Shown here piece after piece: positions 20,889 through 31,146 of a DNA stretch of 64,000 nt. Position 1 is the stretch's first letter; each line of letters opens with the position of its first letter. The translations under genes were made by a program, and so were the position numbers. Under the pieces are notes generated by a model, which worked only from the letters and a program-made list of their open reading frames with translations, ran no database searches and was not told the origin of the DNA. Origin of the DNA: Prochlorococcus sp. AG-347-J19. GTDB lineage: Bacteria > Cyanobacteriota > Cyanobacteriia > PCC-6307 > Cyanobiaceae. The DNA lies in the NCBI GenBank assembly GCA_003279015.1, contig QCBV01000001.1, positions 124,001 through 188,000 of the forward strand, written 5' to 3'.

Positions 20889-22007
20889 ATGAGTAAAAAT
20901 AATCTTTATAAAGGTTTTGAGGTAGAACTTTTCACAGGTTCTTTTGATTCTCATATTGGTGTTTCAGCAGATATTGAAGAAAAATTTTCTGATTTTGTAA
21001 AAGAGCCAGATAATAGAAACGTTGAATACATTACAACACCTGAAAAAGACTACAATTTTTTATACAAGAAATTAATAACTCCAAGAAAAAAGTTAAGACA
21101 ATGGTTAAACAATAAAAAGTTAACAATCATTCCTTCATCTACTCTGTGTTTTAAACACGATATTCAATTTCAAAGATCTGATATTAACAATGTTTATCAT
21201 CAATTTATACAAGATAATTATGGGATCTCTATTGCAACTTCAAGTGTCCATATAAACATAGGAATAGATGATTTAGATAAGCTTTTTGCGGCTATTAGAC
21301 TTATTAGATCTGAAGCTGCTTTATACCTATCTCTAAGTGCTAGTTCACCTTTTTTAAATAATAAAATTACGGAGAATCACTCTCAGAGATGGATACAGTT
21401 TCCTAAAACACCAAGGAAAGTCCCTTTTTTTGTAAATCATAATTCTTATATCGATTGGATTGAGGAAAATATAGCTAATAAAAATATGCAAAATATCAGG
21501 CATTTTTGGTCTTCAATTCGACCAAATGGTCCCCAAAGACCTTTAATTCTTGATCGTTTGGAGCTAAGAATTTGTGATTTTGTTTATGATATTAATCTGC
21601 TCCTAGGGATTACTGCCATGATAGAACTTAGGATTTTAGATCTTTTTGAAAATATAAACACTTTAGATCCTTTGAATGCAAGTATTTTTTCTATTGATGA
21701 ATTACAGGAAATATGTGATCAGAATGAAATTAATGCTGCTAAAGATAGTCTGAATTCAGAGTTAATTAACTGGAAAGATGGCAAAAAAGTTATTTGTAGA
21801 GAATGGATTCAAAATTTATTATCAGATTTATCGTCAACCTCTGAAAAATTTAATATGAAACATCTTTTGCATCCTATCTATAAAGTGCTTAAAGAAGGTA
21901 ATCAATCTATGAAATGGATAAAACAATATGAAAAAGGTCTTTCTATTGAGCAGATAATGAAGATTTCTATTGAAGATATGATTAAGAGTGAAGACCAGAA
22001 TGTTTGA
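20889..22007 (+). CDS. gshA: Glutamate--cysteine ligase (cyanobacterial type)
   Basis: KGFEVELFTG...; SVHINIGIDD; RPNGPQRPLILDRLELRICDFV; family recognised from cyanobacterial orthologues. Confidence 0.75.
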   Translation: MSKNNLYKGFEVELFTGSFDSHIGVSADIEEKFSDFVKEPDNRNVEYITTPEKDYNFLYKKLITPRKKLRQWLNNKKLTIIPSSTLCFKHDIQFQRSDINNVYHQFIQDNYGISIATSSVHINIGIDDLDKLFAAIRLIRSEAALYLSLSASSPFLNNKITENHSQRWIQFPKTPRKVPFFVNHNSYIDWIEENIANKNMQNIRHFWSSIRPNGPQRPLILDRLELRICDFVYDINLLLGITAMIELRILDLFENINTLDPLNASIFSIDELQEICDQNEINAAKDSLNSELINWKDGKKVICREWIQNLLSDLSSTSEKFNMKHLLHPIYKVLKEGNQSMKWIKQYEKGLSIEQIMKISIEDMIKSEDQNV

Positions 22008-22058
22008 TTATTGAAAAAACATTGATCTCAATATTTTCAACTATGACATAATGATTAT

Positions 22059-25028
22059 ATGGAATCTTTTCAACAGATAAAAAATAATAATGTGGATTTA
22101 ATAAGTAACAATGATCCACTAGATAAAAATCGTCTTTTAATAGAGGATTTATGGGAGTCTGTACTTAGAGAAGAATGCCCAGATGATCAAGCTGAGAGAT
22201 TGATACAGCTTAAAGAATTAAGTTATTCAAAACAAATTGATGCTGACGGTGCGAAAACTTTTAAAAATGAAATAGTTGATATTGTAAATTCTATGGATTT
22301 GGCAGAATCCATTGCAGCAGCAAGGGCATTTTCATTATATTTTCAACTAGTAAATATTTTGGAACAAAGAGTTGAGGAAGATAGATATATTCAAAGCTTT
22401 ACTAATAAGAATGTTCAAAAATCGCCTGACAATCTTGATCCCTTTGCCCCAGCATTGGCTAGACAAAATGCTCCAGTAACTTTTAGAGAATTATTTTATA
22501 GGCTGAGGAAATTAAATGTACCTCCAGGAAAATTAGAGCAGTTATTGCAGGAAATGGATATTCGTTTAGTTTTTACTGCTCATCCGACCGAGATAGTCAG
22601 ACATACGATTAGACATAAGCAAACTAGAGTCGCAAATTTATTAAAAAAAATACAGGTCGAGCAATTTTTAACACAAGAAGAAAAAAATTCTCTAAAAACC
22701 CAATTAAAAGAGGAAGTAAGACTTTGGTGGAGAACAGATGAATTGCATCAATTTAAACCTTCAGTTTTAGACGAAGTTGATTATGCGTTGCATTATTTTC
22801 AGCAAGTATTATTTAATGCAATGCCTCAATTGAGAGGAAGAATCTCTGAAGCACTTACAGAAAACTATCCAGATGTTCAGATGCCATCTGAATCGTTTTG
22901 TAATTTTGGTTCTTGGGTAGGATCAGATAGAGATGGTAACCCATCGGTCACTCCTGAGATAACATGGAGAACTGCCTGCTATCAAAGGCAACTGATGTTG
23001 GAAAGATATATTACTGCAATATCTAATCTTAGAGATCAATTAAGTGTATCAATGCAATGGAGTCAAGTAAGTTCTTCTTTATTAGAGTCATTAGAAACAG
23101 ATAGAGTTAAGTTTCCAGAAATTTATGAAGCGAGAGCAACACGATATAGATCAGAACCTTACAGATTAAAATTAAGTTATATTTTAGAAAAATTAAGGTT
23201 AACTCAGGAAAGGAATAATTTATTAGCTAGTAGTGGGTGGAAATTTGAACTAGAGGGAGAAATAGATACTAAAAATATAGATAAAGTTGAAAACTTATAT
23301 TATAAATCTGTAAATGAATTTACTTATGATCTCGAACTGATTAAAAATAGCCTTATTAGTACAGATTTAACTTGCGAGGCAGTAAACACATTACTCACGC
23401 AGGTGCATATTTTTGGCTTTTCTTTAGCAAGTTTAGATATTCGTCAAGAAAGTACAAGACATAGTGATGCTATTCAAGAGCTGACAAATTATCTTGATTT
23501 ATCTTTGAAGTATGAACAAATGTCTGAGGAAGAGAAAATTCGATGGCTTGTAGATGAATTAAATACAAAAAGGCCTTTAATTCCTCCTGATGTCAACTGG
23601 ACAAAAACTACAGAAGAAACCTTTTCAGTTTTTAAAATGGTCAAAAGATTGCAGCAAGAATTTGGAAGTCGAATTTGCCATTCTTACGTAATTTCTATGA
23701 GTCATAGTGCATCTGATTTGCTTGAAGTTCTCTTACTGGCAAAAGAAATGGGACTTCTTGATCAAAATTCACAAAAGTCAAAATTATTAGTCGTTCCTCT
23801 GTTTGAAACTGTTGAGGACCTTAAAAGAGCACCAGAAGTAATGGAAAAGTTGTTTAAATTAGATTTTTATAGATTATTGTTGCCTAAAGTTGGAGAATCT
23901 TTTAAACCTCTACAAGAACTAATGCTTGGCTATTCTGATAGCAATAAAGATTCAGGATTTGTTTCTAGCAATTGGGAAATTCATAGAGCCCAAATAGCTC
24001 TTCAAAATCTTGCGAGCAAAAATAACATATTGCTAAGACTTTTTCATGGAAGAGGTGGTTCTGTAGGTAGAGGGGGAGGACCAGCCTATCAGGCTATATT
24101 GGCTCAACCTAGTGGTACTTTAAAAGGGAGAATAAAAATAACAGAACAAGGTGAAGTTTTAGCTTCCAAATATAGCCTTCCTGAACTAGCTTTATACAAT
24201 CTTGAAACCGTTACTACAGCTGTTATTCAAAATAGTTTGGTAAATAATAGACTGGACGCAACGCCAGAATGGAATCAATTAATGTCTAGGCTGGCAGAAA
24301 AATCAAGATCTCATTACAGAAAATTAGTGCATGAGAATCCTGATTTATTAAATTTCTTCCAAGAAGTTACCCCAATAGAAGAAATAAGTAAATTACAGAT
24401 ATCTAGTAGACCTGCAAGAAGAAAAAAAGGTGCAAAAGATTTGTCAAGTTTACGCGCTATTCCATGGGTATTTGGTTGGACACAAAGTAGGTTCCTTTTG
24501 CCAAGTTGGTTTGGGGTAGGAACTGCATTGTCATCTGAATTAAATGCGGACTCACAACAAATTGAATTATTAAGAGTTCTGCATCAAAGATGGCCATTTT
24601 TTAGGATGCTTATATCAAAGGTAGAAATGACATTATCTAAGGTTGATTTGGAAGTTGCAAGATATTATGTAGACACTCTTGGCAGTAAAGAAAATAAAGA
24701 TTCTTTTGATGATATTTTTGAAGTAATTTCTAAAGAATACAATCTTACAAAATCTTTAATACTTGAAATTACTGGTAAAAGTAAGCTCCTTGAATCTGAT
24801 AGAGACTTGAAATCATCGGTAAGCTTGAGAAATAAAACTATAATACCATTGGGATTTTTACAGGTTTCACTTTTAAGAAGACTTAGAGACCAAACAAGAC
24901 AACCCCCAATAAGCGAATTTATGATTGATAAAGATGAAACAAGAAGAGCTTATAGTAGAAGTGAATTATTGAGAGGTGCACTTTTAACTATTAATGGAAT
25001 AGCAGCTGGCATGAGAAATACAGGTTGA
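22059..25028 (+). CDS. ppc: Phosphoenolpyruvate carboxylase
   Basis: [68 protein letters not shown]-terminal [13 protein letters not shown]. Confidence 0.97.
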   Translation: MESFQQIKNNNVDLISNNDPLDKNRLLIEDLWESVLREECPDDQAERLIQLKELSYSKQIDADGAKTFKNEIVDIVNSMDLAESIAAARAFSLYFQLVNILEQRVEEDRYIQSFTNKNVQKSPDNLDPFAPALARQNAPVTFRELFYRLRKLNVPPGKLEQLLQEMDIRLVFTAHPTEIVRHTIRHKQTRVANLLKKIQVEQFLTQEEKNSLKTQLKEEVRLWWRTDELHQFKPSVLDEVDYALHYFQQVLFNAMPQLRGRISEALTENYPDVQMPSESFCNFGSWVGSDRDGNPSVTPEITWRTACYQRQLMLERYITAISNLRDQLSVSMQWSQVSSSLLESLETDRVKFPEIYEARATRYRSEPYRLKLSYILEKLRLTQERNNLLASSGWKFELEGEIDTKNIDKVENLYYKSVNEFTYDLELIKNSLISTDLTCEAVNTLLTQVHIFGFSLASLDIRQESTRHSDAIQELTNYLDLSLKYEQMSEEEKIRWLVDELNTKRPLIPPDVNWTKTTEETFSVFKMVKRLQQEFGSRICHSYVISMSHSASDLLEVLLLAKEMGLLDQNSQKSKLLVVPLFETVEDLKRAPEVMEKLFKLDFYRLLLPKVGESFKPLQELMLGYSDSNKDSGFVSSNWEIHRAQIALQNLASKNNILLRLFHGRGGSVGRGGGPAYQAILAQPSGTLKGRIKITEQGEVLASKYSLPELALYNLETVTTAVIQNSLVNNRLDATPEWNQLMSRLAEKSRSHYRKLVHENPDLLNFFQEVTPIEEISKLQISSRPARRKKGAKDLSSLRAIPWVFGWTQSRFLLPSWFGVGTALSSELNADSQQIELLRVLHQRWPFFRMLISKVEMTLSKVDLEVARYYVDTLGSKENKDSFDDIFEVISKEYNLTKSLILEITGKSKLLESDRDLKSSVSLRNKTIIPLGFLQVSLLRRLRDQTRQPPISEFMIDKDETRRAYSRSELLRGALLTINGIAAGMRNTG

Positions 25029-25031
25029 TAA

Positions 25032-25478
25032 TTGCAATATTTTTCTAAAAAAAAACTTGTTCTACCAGAAGGTTACTTTGTTAACTCTTCTAAGATTCCA
25101 TTAGCTAAAGAAGTTAATAAACTTTTAGCAAATTGTGGTTGCGAGATATTTCCAGTAAAACTTCTTTCTGAGGCTATTAAGAAAAGTAATTTCTTTTTTA
25201 CTATACAGAATGAATTAAAAAATAAATTATATGGCTTTGTTAGGGTTACATCTGATAGGGGATTGAATGCTAACTTATGGAATTTAAGTGCTGCGCCAGG
25301 TAAAAATCAGCAACTTTATTATTTAATATTGCTTCAAGTAACTCTTGAGAAAATAAATAGAGAAATGCCTGGATGCAGTATTTCAGTTCAGGCACCTGTA
25401 TCTTCATTTAAAAGTTTAGAGGAAAGTGGATTTATACTTGATCCAAATGGAATAAGAGTAATGGGATATAAACTTTAA
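25032..25478 (+). CDS. GNAT-like N-acetyltransferase, TTG start
   Basis: KNKLYGFVRVTSDRGLNANLWNLSAAPGKN...LEESGFILDPNGIRVMGYKL. Confidence 0.6.
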   Translation: MQYFSKKKLVLPEGYFVNSSKIPLAKEVNKLLANCGCEIFPVKLLSEAIKKSNFFFTIQNELKNKLYGFVRVTSDRGLNANLWNLSAAPGKNQQLYYLILLQVTLEKINREMPGCSISVQAPVSSFKSLEESGFILDPNGIRVMGYKL

Positions 25479-25488
25479 AATCATGTTA

Positions 25489-25562
25489 CGAGCATGGAGG
25501 GATTCGAACCCCCGACTCTCAGAACCGGAATCTGACGCTCTATCCAACTGAGCTACATGCCC
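25489..25562 (-). tRNA. tRNA-Arg (CCG)
   Basis: Reverse complement GGGCATGTAGCTCAGTTGGATAGAGCGTCAGATTCCGGTTCTGAGAGTCGGGGGTTCGAATCCCTCCATGCTCG; acceptor GGGCATG/CATGCTC; anticodon CCG. Confidence 0.95.
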
Positions 25563-25639
25563 TTTAATTTGTCAATTTCTTTAAAGAAAATCTAATTACT
25601 ACAAACTTAGCTAATTTAAATAATGAATGCACAAAAAAA

Positions 25640-26731
25640 ATTTTTTTAAATAAATTAAAAATAAAAAATTTTCGGAACCATAAAAGTTTTGAAATTGATT
25701 TAGAAGAGCAAAGAGCAATTGTTCTTGGATGTAATGGTATAGGCAAGTCAAATTTACTTGAATCGGTTGAATTTTTAAGTCAATTAAAATCTAATAGAGC
25801 TTTAAGTGATAAAGATTTAATAGAAAATGAAAGTGATATGGCTTTAGTTTTAGGACAGATAGATTTTAAAGATGATTTAAAGTTAAATTTATTTCGAAAA
25901 GGTCCAAAAAAAATTTATGTCAATGAATCAATCTTGAAAAAGCAAAGTGAAATAAAGAATTATATTCGGAGCGTATGTTTTTGTTCTAATGATATTGATA
26001 TTGTAAGAAGTGAACCTAGTTTTCGAAGAACATGGATTGATAAAATCGTATCTCAGCTTGAACCAGTATATATAGACTTGATAAGTAGATTTACCAGGCT
26101 TTTAAAACAAAGAAGTTATTTTTGGCGTTCAGAAATTTCCCTAAAAACTCAATCCTCAGAAATTCTTGAAAGCTTCGATATTCAAATGGCAAAAATAAGT
26201 ACAAGAATTTTTAGGCGCAGAAGAAGAGCTTTATTAAAATTAAAACCATATGTGGAATATTGGCATAATCATTTAAGTAAATCAAAAGAGCAAATAGGTA
26301 TAAATTACCTTTCAGGGATACAAAATATAAGTCCAAAAGAAGAAGAAGAGGAACTTATTTGTAAGAGAATTGCAGAACAACTATTAAATCAGCGTTCAAT
26401 TGAAGCTTTAACTGGTAAATGTAATTTTGGACCTCATCGTGATGATATTGAGTTTTTAATTAATAATATTTCAGTTAGAAAATATGGCTCATCAGGACAG
26501 CAAAGAACTTTTATCTTGGCTTTAAAGATGGCTGAACTAGATTTATTAACTAAAACATTAAATGTCCCTCCAATACTTATTTTGGATGATGTCTTGGCGG
26601 AATTAGATTTAACTAGGCAAAATTTGTTGTTAAATTCTGTTGGTAAAGATAGCCAATGTTTTATAAGTGCAACGCATCTAGACAAATTTAATCAGTCTTT
26701 CTTAGGCTCTTCACAAATAATCCACTTGTAA
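25640..26731 (+). CDS. recF: DNA replication/repair protein RecF; N-terminus extends upstream of listed ORF, start codon unclear
   Basis: Frame reads IFLNKLKIKNFRNHKSFEIDLEEQRAIVLGCNGIGKSNLLESVEFL ahead of the listed M at 25838; later SGQQRTFILALKMAELDLL and PPILILDDVLAELD. Confidence 0.88.
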   Translation: MFLNKLKIKNFRNHKSFEIDLEEQRAIVLGCNGIGKSNLLESVEFLSQLKSNRALSDKDLIENESDMALVLGQIDFKDDLKLNLFRKGPKKIYVNESILKKQSEIKNYIRSVCFCSNDIDIVRSEPSFRRTWIDKIVSQLEPVYIDLISRFTRLLKQRSYFWRSEISLKTQSSEILESFDIQMAKISTRIFRRRRRALLKLKPYVEYWHNHLSKSKEQIGINYLSGIQNISPKEEEEELICKRIAEQLLNQRSIEALTGKCNFGPHRDDIEFLINNISVRKYGSSGQQRTFILALKMAELDLLTKTLNVPPILILDDVLAELDLTRQNLLLNSVGKDSQCFISATHLDKFNQSFLGSSQIIHL

Positions 26732-26781
26732 TTCTAAAATCATAAATATCAGCTAATCTTGTATTTATAAAAGTTTCTTAA

Positions 26782-27216
26782 ATGGAAATCTACAAAAAAA
26801 ATCAAATTTTAAGTTCATTTAATAAAAACCAAAAATTAATTCATCAAAGTAAACACCTTTTGTTGGAACTTTATAGATGTGATTGTGAAAAATTAAATGA
26901 TGAATCCTTTTTACGCTGTACTTTAAACAGAGCTGCTAAATTAGCAAATGCAACAGTTCTGAATTTGATAAGTAATAAATTTGAACCTCAGGGGGTTACT
27001 GCAATCGCATTACTCGCAGAATCTCATATTTCGATACATACTTGGCCTGAATCTAATTATTCTGCAGTCGATATTTTTACATGTGGTCAAAATATGATGC
27101 CTGAACTAGCTAGTCAATATTTGATTGAAGCTTTAATGGCTAAAGAACATTCTTTGCGTGTAATTCAGCGAAATCCACCTTCAGCAGTACCTAAACAGAT
27201 CAGAACAGCTTTTTAA
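26782..27216 (+). CDS. speD: S-adenosylmethionine decarboxylase proenzyme
   Basis: LAESHISIHTWPESNYSAVDIFTCGQ, including the pyruvoyl-forming ESH site. Confidence 0.95.
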   Translation: MEIYKKNQILSSFNKNQKLIHQSKHLLLELYRCDCEKLNDESFLRCTLNRAAKLANATVLNLISNKFEPQGVTAIALLAESHISIHTWPESNYSAVDIFTCGQNMMPELASQYLIEALMAKEHSLRVIQRNPPSAVPKQIRTAF

Positions 27217-27223
27217 TAGAATA

Positions 27224-28069
27224 TTACCTATTTAATTTTCCGCTTATTAGTCCTTCAAGATCTAAGCTTGTACAATTAAATCCTAAATTAGAAAAATATT
27301 GAACCAACTCCCTAAAATTATATTTGTTAAAAAAATCCTTTAATTCATCTTGTGGAATTTCTATTCTTGCAGTTGAGCCTTGGCACCGAACTCTAACCTC
27401 TGATAAGCCACCTTCTTTAAGATATTCTTCTGCTTTTTCAACCATTTTTAGCCTCTCACTAGTTATTTCATAGCCATAAGGAAATCTTGATGATAAGCAA
27501 GGTTGAGCAGGTTTATCCCACCAAGGAAAACCTAATGCTCTTGATATATCCCTAATGTCTTGTTTTGAGAATTTAAATTTTGCAAGCGGAGAGAGGACTC
27601 CTGCTTGTTTTGAGGCTTGTATACCTGGTCTGTAATCTTTAAGATCATCAAGATTGACTCCATCTAAAACAATCTTGTAATTAAGTTTGTTAGAGAGATA
27701 GGTTGTATGTTTGTGGAGCTCTTTTTTGCATGCAAAGCACCTATCCTTAGGATTTTTACTGTAACTTGATTGGTCTAATTCTAATGTTTTAATTTCTAAA
27801 TGCTTTATTCCAATCCATTTTGCTTGACTTCTTGCTTCTTGGCGAAGAGTATTTGCTAATGCAGGAGAAATACCAGTTATCGCTATTGCTTTACTACCTA
27901 ATTGCTCGAATGCTAATGATGCTACTAATGTACTGTCAACTCCTCCTGAATAAGCAATACAAGCGCTATCAAGATTCTTAATGAATCTTCTTATTGTATA
28001 AAGCTTTTCACTTTGTTCATCAGAGAGAATTTCTAGTTGATTGAACATGCTAATTACTTTAAAATTCAA
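27224..28069 (-). CDS. larE: LarE-type ATP-dependent sulfur transferase
   Basis: ACIAYSGGVDSTLVASLAFEQLG; NPKDRCFACKKELH; WWDKPAQPCLSSRFPYG. Confidence 0.85.
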   Translation of the reverse strand: MNFKVISMFNQLEILSDEQSEKLYTIRRFIKNLDSACIAYSGGVDSTLVASLAFEQLGSKAIAITGISPALANTLRQEARSQAKWIGIKHLEIKTLELDQSSYSKNPKDRCFACKKELHKHTTYLSNKLNYKIVLDGVNLDDLKDYRPGIQASKQAGVLSPLAKFKFSKQDIRDISRALGFPWWDKPAQPCLSSRFPYGYEITSERLKMVEKAEEYLKEGGLSEVRVRCQGSTARIEIPQDELKDFFNKYNFRELVQYFSNLGFNCTSLDLEGLISGKLNR

Positions 28070-28156
28070 ATTACATATGAATAGGTTGAATTAATTATTA
28101 AATCTTTAATAATATTCTTATTTATATATTAGATTAAATCTATTAATTTTGTTCAA

Positions 28157-29317
28157 TTGACGAATACGAGTAGAAATAGGGGAATTGGAATTGTCACAGC
28201 AAGTGACAGTCAAGAGAGATCAAAAGGTCAATTACATATTTATGATGGAGAGGGTAAAGGAAAAAGTCAGGCTGCCTTGGGAGTGGTTCTCAGGACAATA
28301 GGTTTAGGAATATGCGAAAAAAGACAGTCAAGAGTTTTACTTCTAAGATTTTTAAAAGGTCCTGAGAGGCCATATGACGAGGATTCAGCTATAGAGGCTT
28401 TGCAAAGAGGCTTTCCGCATTTAATTGACCATGTTAGGACAGGAAGATCTGAATTCTTTACTGCTGACCAAGTGACAAAATTTGATGTTGGTGAGGCTGA
28501 GAGAGGTTGGAATATTGCTAAAGGAGCTATTGCTAGTTCTCTGTATTCTGTAGTTGTACTTGATGAGTTGAACCCAGTTCTTGATTTAGGAATGCTTGAT
28601 ATCAATGAAGTAGTTGACTCTCTTAAAAATCGTCCAGATGGATTAGAAATAATTATTACCGGAAGGGCAGCCCCTTCCTCTTTGGTAAGAATATCTCAAC
28701 TCCATTCAGAAATGAGGCCACGTTTGAAAAGAGACTTATCAACTCTAACCAGACAAAGTACTTCTAGTGGTGGAATTGAGATATATACAGGTGAAGGAAA
28801 GGGCAAATCCACAAGTGCACTTGGTAAGGCTCTTCAAGCTATCGGTAAAGGAATATCTCAAGATAAAAGTCATAGAGTTTTAATATTACAGTGGTTAAAA
28901 GGTGGGAATGGTTATACGGAAGATGCTGCCATAGAAGCTTTGAGAGAGAGTTATCCCCATTTAGTCGATCATTTGCGTTCAGGCAGAGATGCCATCGTAT
29001 GGAGAGGTCAGCAACAACCAATTGATTATGTCGAAGCTGAGAGAGCATGGGAAATTGCTAAAGCTGCTATTTTGTCTGGCTTGTATAAAACAATTATTTT
29101 GGATGAATTGAACCCAACTGTTGATTTAGAGCTGTTACCTGTGGAATCAATACATCAAACGCTCTTAAAAAAACCTGCAGACACAGAAGTTGTCATTACT
29201 GGGAGATGTAAAAATGAACCTTCATACTTTGAACTTGCTGATGTCTACTCTGAAATGGTTTGCCATAAGCATTATGCAAATGTTGGAGTTGATTTGAAAA
29301 GAGGTGTAGATTACTGA
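28157..29317 (+). CDS. cobO: Cob(I)yrinic acid a,c-diamide adenosyltransferase, tandem-duplicated domain, TTG start
   Basis: Two P-loops: IYDGEGKGKSQAALGVVLRTIGLG and IYTGEGKGKSTSALGKALQAIGKG; two VLDELNP / ILDELNP motifs. Confidence 0.85.
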   Translation: MTNTSRNRGIGIVTASDSQERSKGQLHIYDGEGKGKSQAALGVVLRTIGLGICEKRQSRVLLLRFLKGPERPYDEDSAIEALQRGFPHLIDHVRTGRSEFFTADQVTKFDVGEAERGWNIAKGAIASSLYSVVVLDELNPVLDLGMLDINEVVDSLKNRPDGLEIIITGRAAPSSLVRISQLHSEMRPRLKRDLSTLTRQSTSSGGIEIYTGEGKGKSTSALGKALQAIGKGISQDKSHRVLILQWLKGGNGYTEDAAIEALRESYPHLVDHLRSGRDAIVWRGQQQPIDYVEAERAWEIAKAAILSGLYKTIILDELNPTVDLELLPVESIHQTLLKKPADTEVVITGRCKNEPSYFELADVYSEMVCHKHYANVGVDLKRGVDY

Positions 29318-29332
29318 ATATTCTTAAAATTA

Positions 29333-30478
29333 TTAATTACACAATATTTTTTTTATCTTTTCAATACCTCCTTCAATAGATCTTGACTGAATTTTGAATT
29401 GAGACAAGATTCTTGAAGCTTTTTCAGAACGTTTCCCCGATTTACATATAGTGAAGACCTCTTTATTTAAACTTTCTTTTTGAATAAATTTTAAGTCGGA
29501 TTCTTGGTTCAAATGACTTAAGGGAATTGATATGGATCCCTCTATTGCAGAAGTAGAAAATTCTTCATTTTCTCTAACATCAATTAAAAGAATTTTGTTG
29601 GGTTTTGCTTTGTATAAACTATTGAAGTCATTAGCATTAATACTTTGGATTTCATTATTGTTCTCACAATATTCGTCGTTATTATAATAGCCCTCAAACT
29701 GAGACAGATTGTTTATTCGTTTATTTAATTGATCACTTTTTAGATGTAATTTTTTCATTTTCATATCCAGTAGATTAAAAATTAAAATCTTCCCATCTAA
29801 AATTTCACCTTTTTTTAAAATAATTTTGATAATTTCATTAACCTGAAGAATTCCTATTAAACCTGTTGAAACACCTACAACCCCATATTCTGCACAACTA
29901 GGGGCAGCATTTTTTGAAGGTGATTCTGGAAGTAAGTCTCTTAAATTAGGACTATTTTTATATAAATTGAAAACACTCACTTGCCCTTCAAAGCCCTGTA
30001 CACTTCCAAAGACTAGGGGTTTATTTAATATCAGGCAGGAATCATTAATTAAATATCTTGTGCCAAAGTTATCCGAGCAATCACAAATAACATCAAACCC
30101 CTTTATCAATTCAAGAGCGTTTTTAGGATTAATTCTCTCTGAAAAGGTAAATATTTCGCAATTAGGATTGAATTTTTTAATTCTTTCCCTGGCAGAATCA
30201 ATTTTAAGATTGCCAATAGTATTTGTTTCATGAATTATCTGTCTTTGGAGATTAGACTTTTCAACTTGATCATTATCAACTATTCCAATTCTCCCAATTC
30301 CTGCTGCAGCAAGATAAAGCAAAACGGAAGACCCAAGCCCACCTGCTCCAATGCATAATACTGAGCTTTTTTTAAGATTTAGTTGACCCTCATAACCTAT
30401 CTCTTTGAGGATTAAATGTTTTTGATATCTTTCTTCTTCATCAGAGTTTAAGAAATTAAATTTTATATCTTTGGACAT
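29333..30478 (-). CDS. moeB: HesA/MoeB/ThiF family adenylyltransferase with C-terminal rhodanese domain
   Basis: SSVLCIGAGGLGSSVLLYLAAAGIGRIGIVDND; C-terminal ILLIDVRENEEFSTSAIEGSISIPLSHL...VFTICKSGKRSEKASRIL. Confidence 0.88.
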   Translation of the reverse strand: MSKDIKFNFLNSDEEERYQKHLILKEIGYEGQLNLKKSSVLCIGAGGLGSSVLLYLAAAGIGRIGIVDNDQVEKSNLQRQIIHETNTIGNLKIDSARERIKKFNPNCEIFTFSERINPKNALELIKGFDVICDCSDNFGTRYLINDSCLILNKPLVFGSVQGFEGQVSVFNLYKNSPNLRDLLPESPSKNAAPSCAEYGVVGVSTGLIGILQVNEIIKIILKKGEILDGKILIFNLLDMKMKKLHLKSDQLNKRINNLSQFEGYYNNDEYCENNNEIQSINANDFNSLYKAKPNKILLIDVRENEEFSTSAIEGSISIPLSHLNQESDLKFIQKESLNKEVFTICKSGKRSEKASRILSQFKIQSRSIEGGIEKIKKILCN

Positions 30479-30654
30479 TTCGATCTTTTAATTTTTGCGA
30501 GCTAAACTATGAAAATATAATAATTAAAATACAAATTTTTAGCCTTTTAAATTTTTCTTATTACTGTGATTTATTAATATTTTTGTTAGAACTAGATGAT
30601 AATGTGAAGTTTTTATAAATCAATTTTAAGTTTAAATATCTTCAGAAACCCTAT

Positions 30655-30777
30655 ATGCCAACGCCTCTAATAAAATACAAAATGTTTCGGTTCGGAATTT
30701 TGCACAACAAAAAGGTAGTCAATAGACGTTTTTTCCGATACTGTCTGGTTCATATATTAAGTTTACTGAATTCATGA
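30655..30777 (+). CDS. Candidate 40-aa small protein, overlapping the next CDS by ATGA
   Basis: MPTPLIKYKMFRFGILHNKKVVNRRFFRYCLVHILSLLNS; stop TGA overlaps ATG of the CAAD CDS. Not in the supplied track because it is short. Confidence 0.35.
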   Translation: MPTPLIKYKMFRFGILHNKKVVNRRFFRYCLVHILSLLNS

Positions 30778-31139
30778 GTGATAACACTCCAGAGTCAAAC
30801 CAAGACTCCGGCTCCGATACAAGCTCAGAAACCAAAAGTTTTTCAGAGAAATACTCTGATGTTATGGGAAAAGTCAACGAAACCCTTGGCAATGTTGATT
30901 GGACTCAAATGGGTAAGTACGGCAAGGCGGCAGGCATAATTGCTGTTGTCGTAATAGCTCAAATAATAATTAAAGTCGTCATTGACACGATAAACTTTTT
31001 CCCAATTCTCCCTGGTTTACTAGAACTACTAGGCGTAATTGTTGTCGGTCAATGGAGCTGGCAAAATCTTCGTACCAGTGAAAATCGTGAAGCTGTTTTA
31101 GACAAGGTACAAAACCTTAAGAAGACATATTTAGGTTAG
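30774..31139 (+). CDS. CAAD-domain membrane protein
   Basis: NVDWTQMGKYGKAAGIIAVVVIAQIIIKVVIDTINFFPILPGLLELLGVIVVGQWSWQNLRTSENREAV; matches the cyanobacterial aminoacyl-tRNA synthetase appended domain pattern. Confidence 0.8.
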   Translation: MSDNTPESNQDSGSDTSSETKSFSEKYSDVMGKVNETLGNVDWTQMGKYGKAAGIIAVVVIAQIIIKVVIDTINFFPILPGLLELLGVIVVGQWSWQNLRTSENREAVLDKVQNLKKTYLG

Positions 31140-31146
31140 TTAAAGA

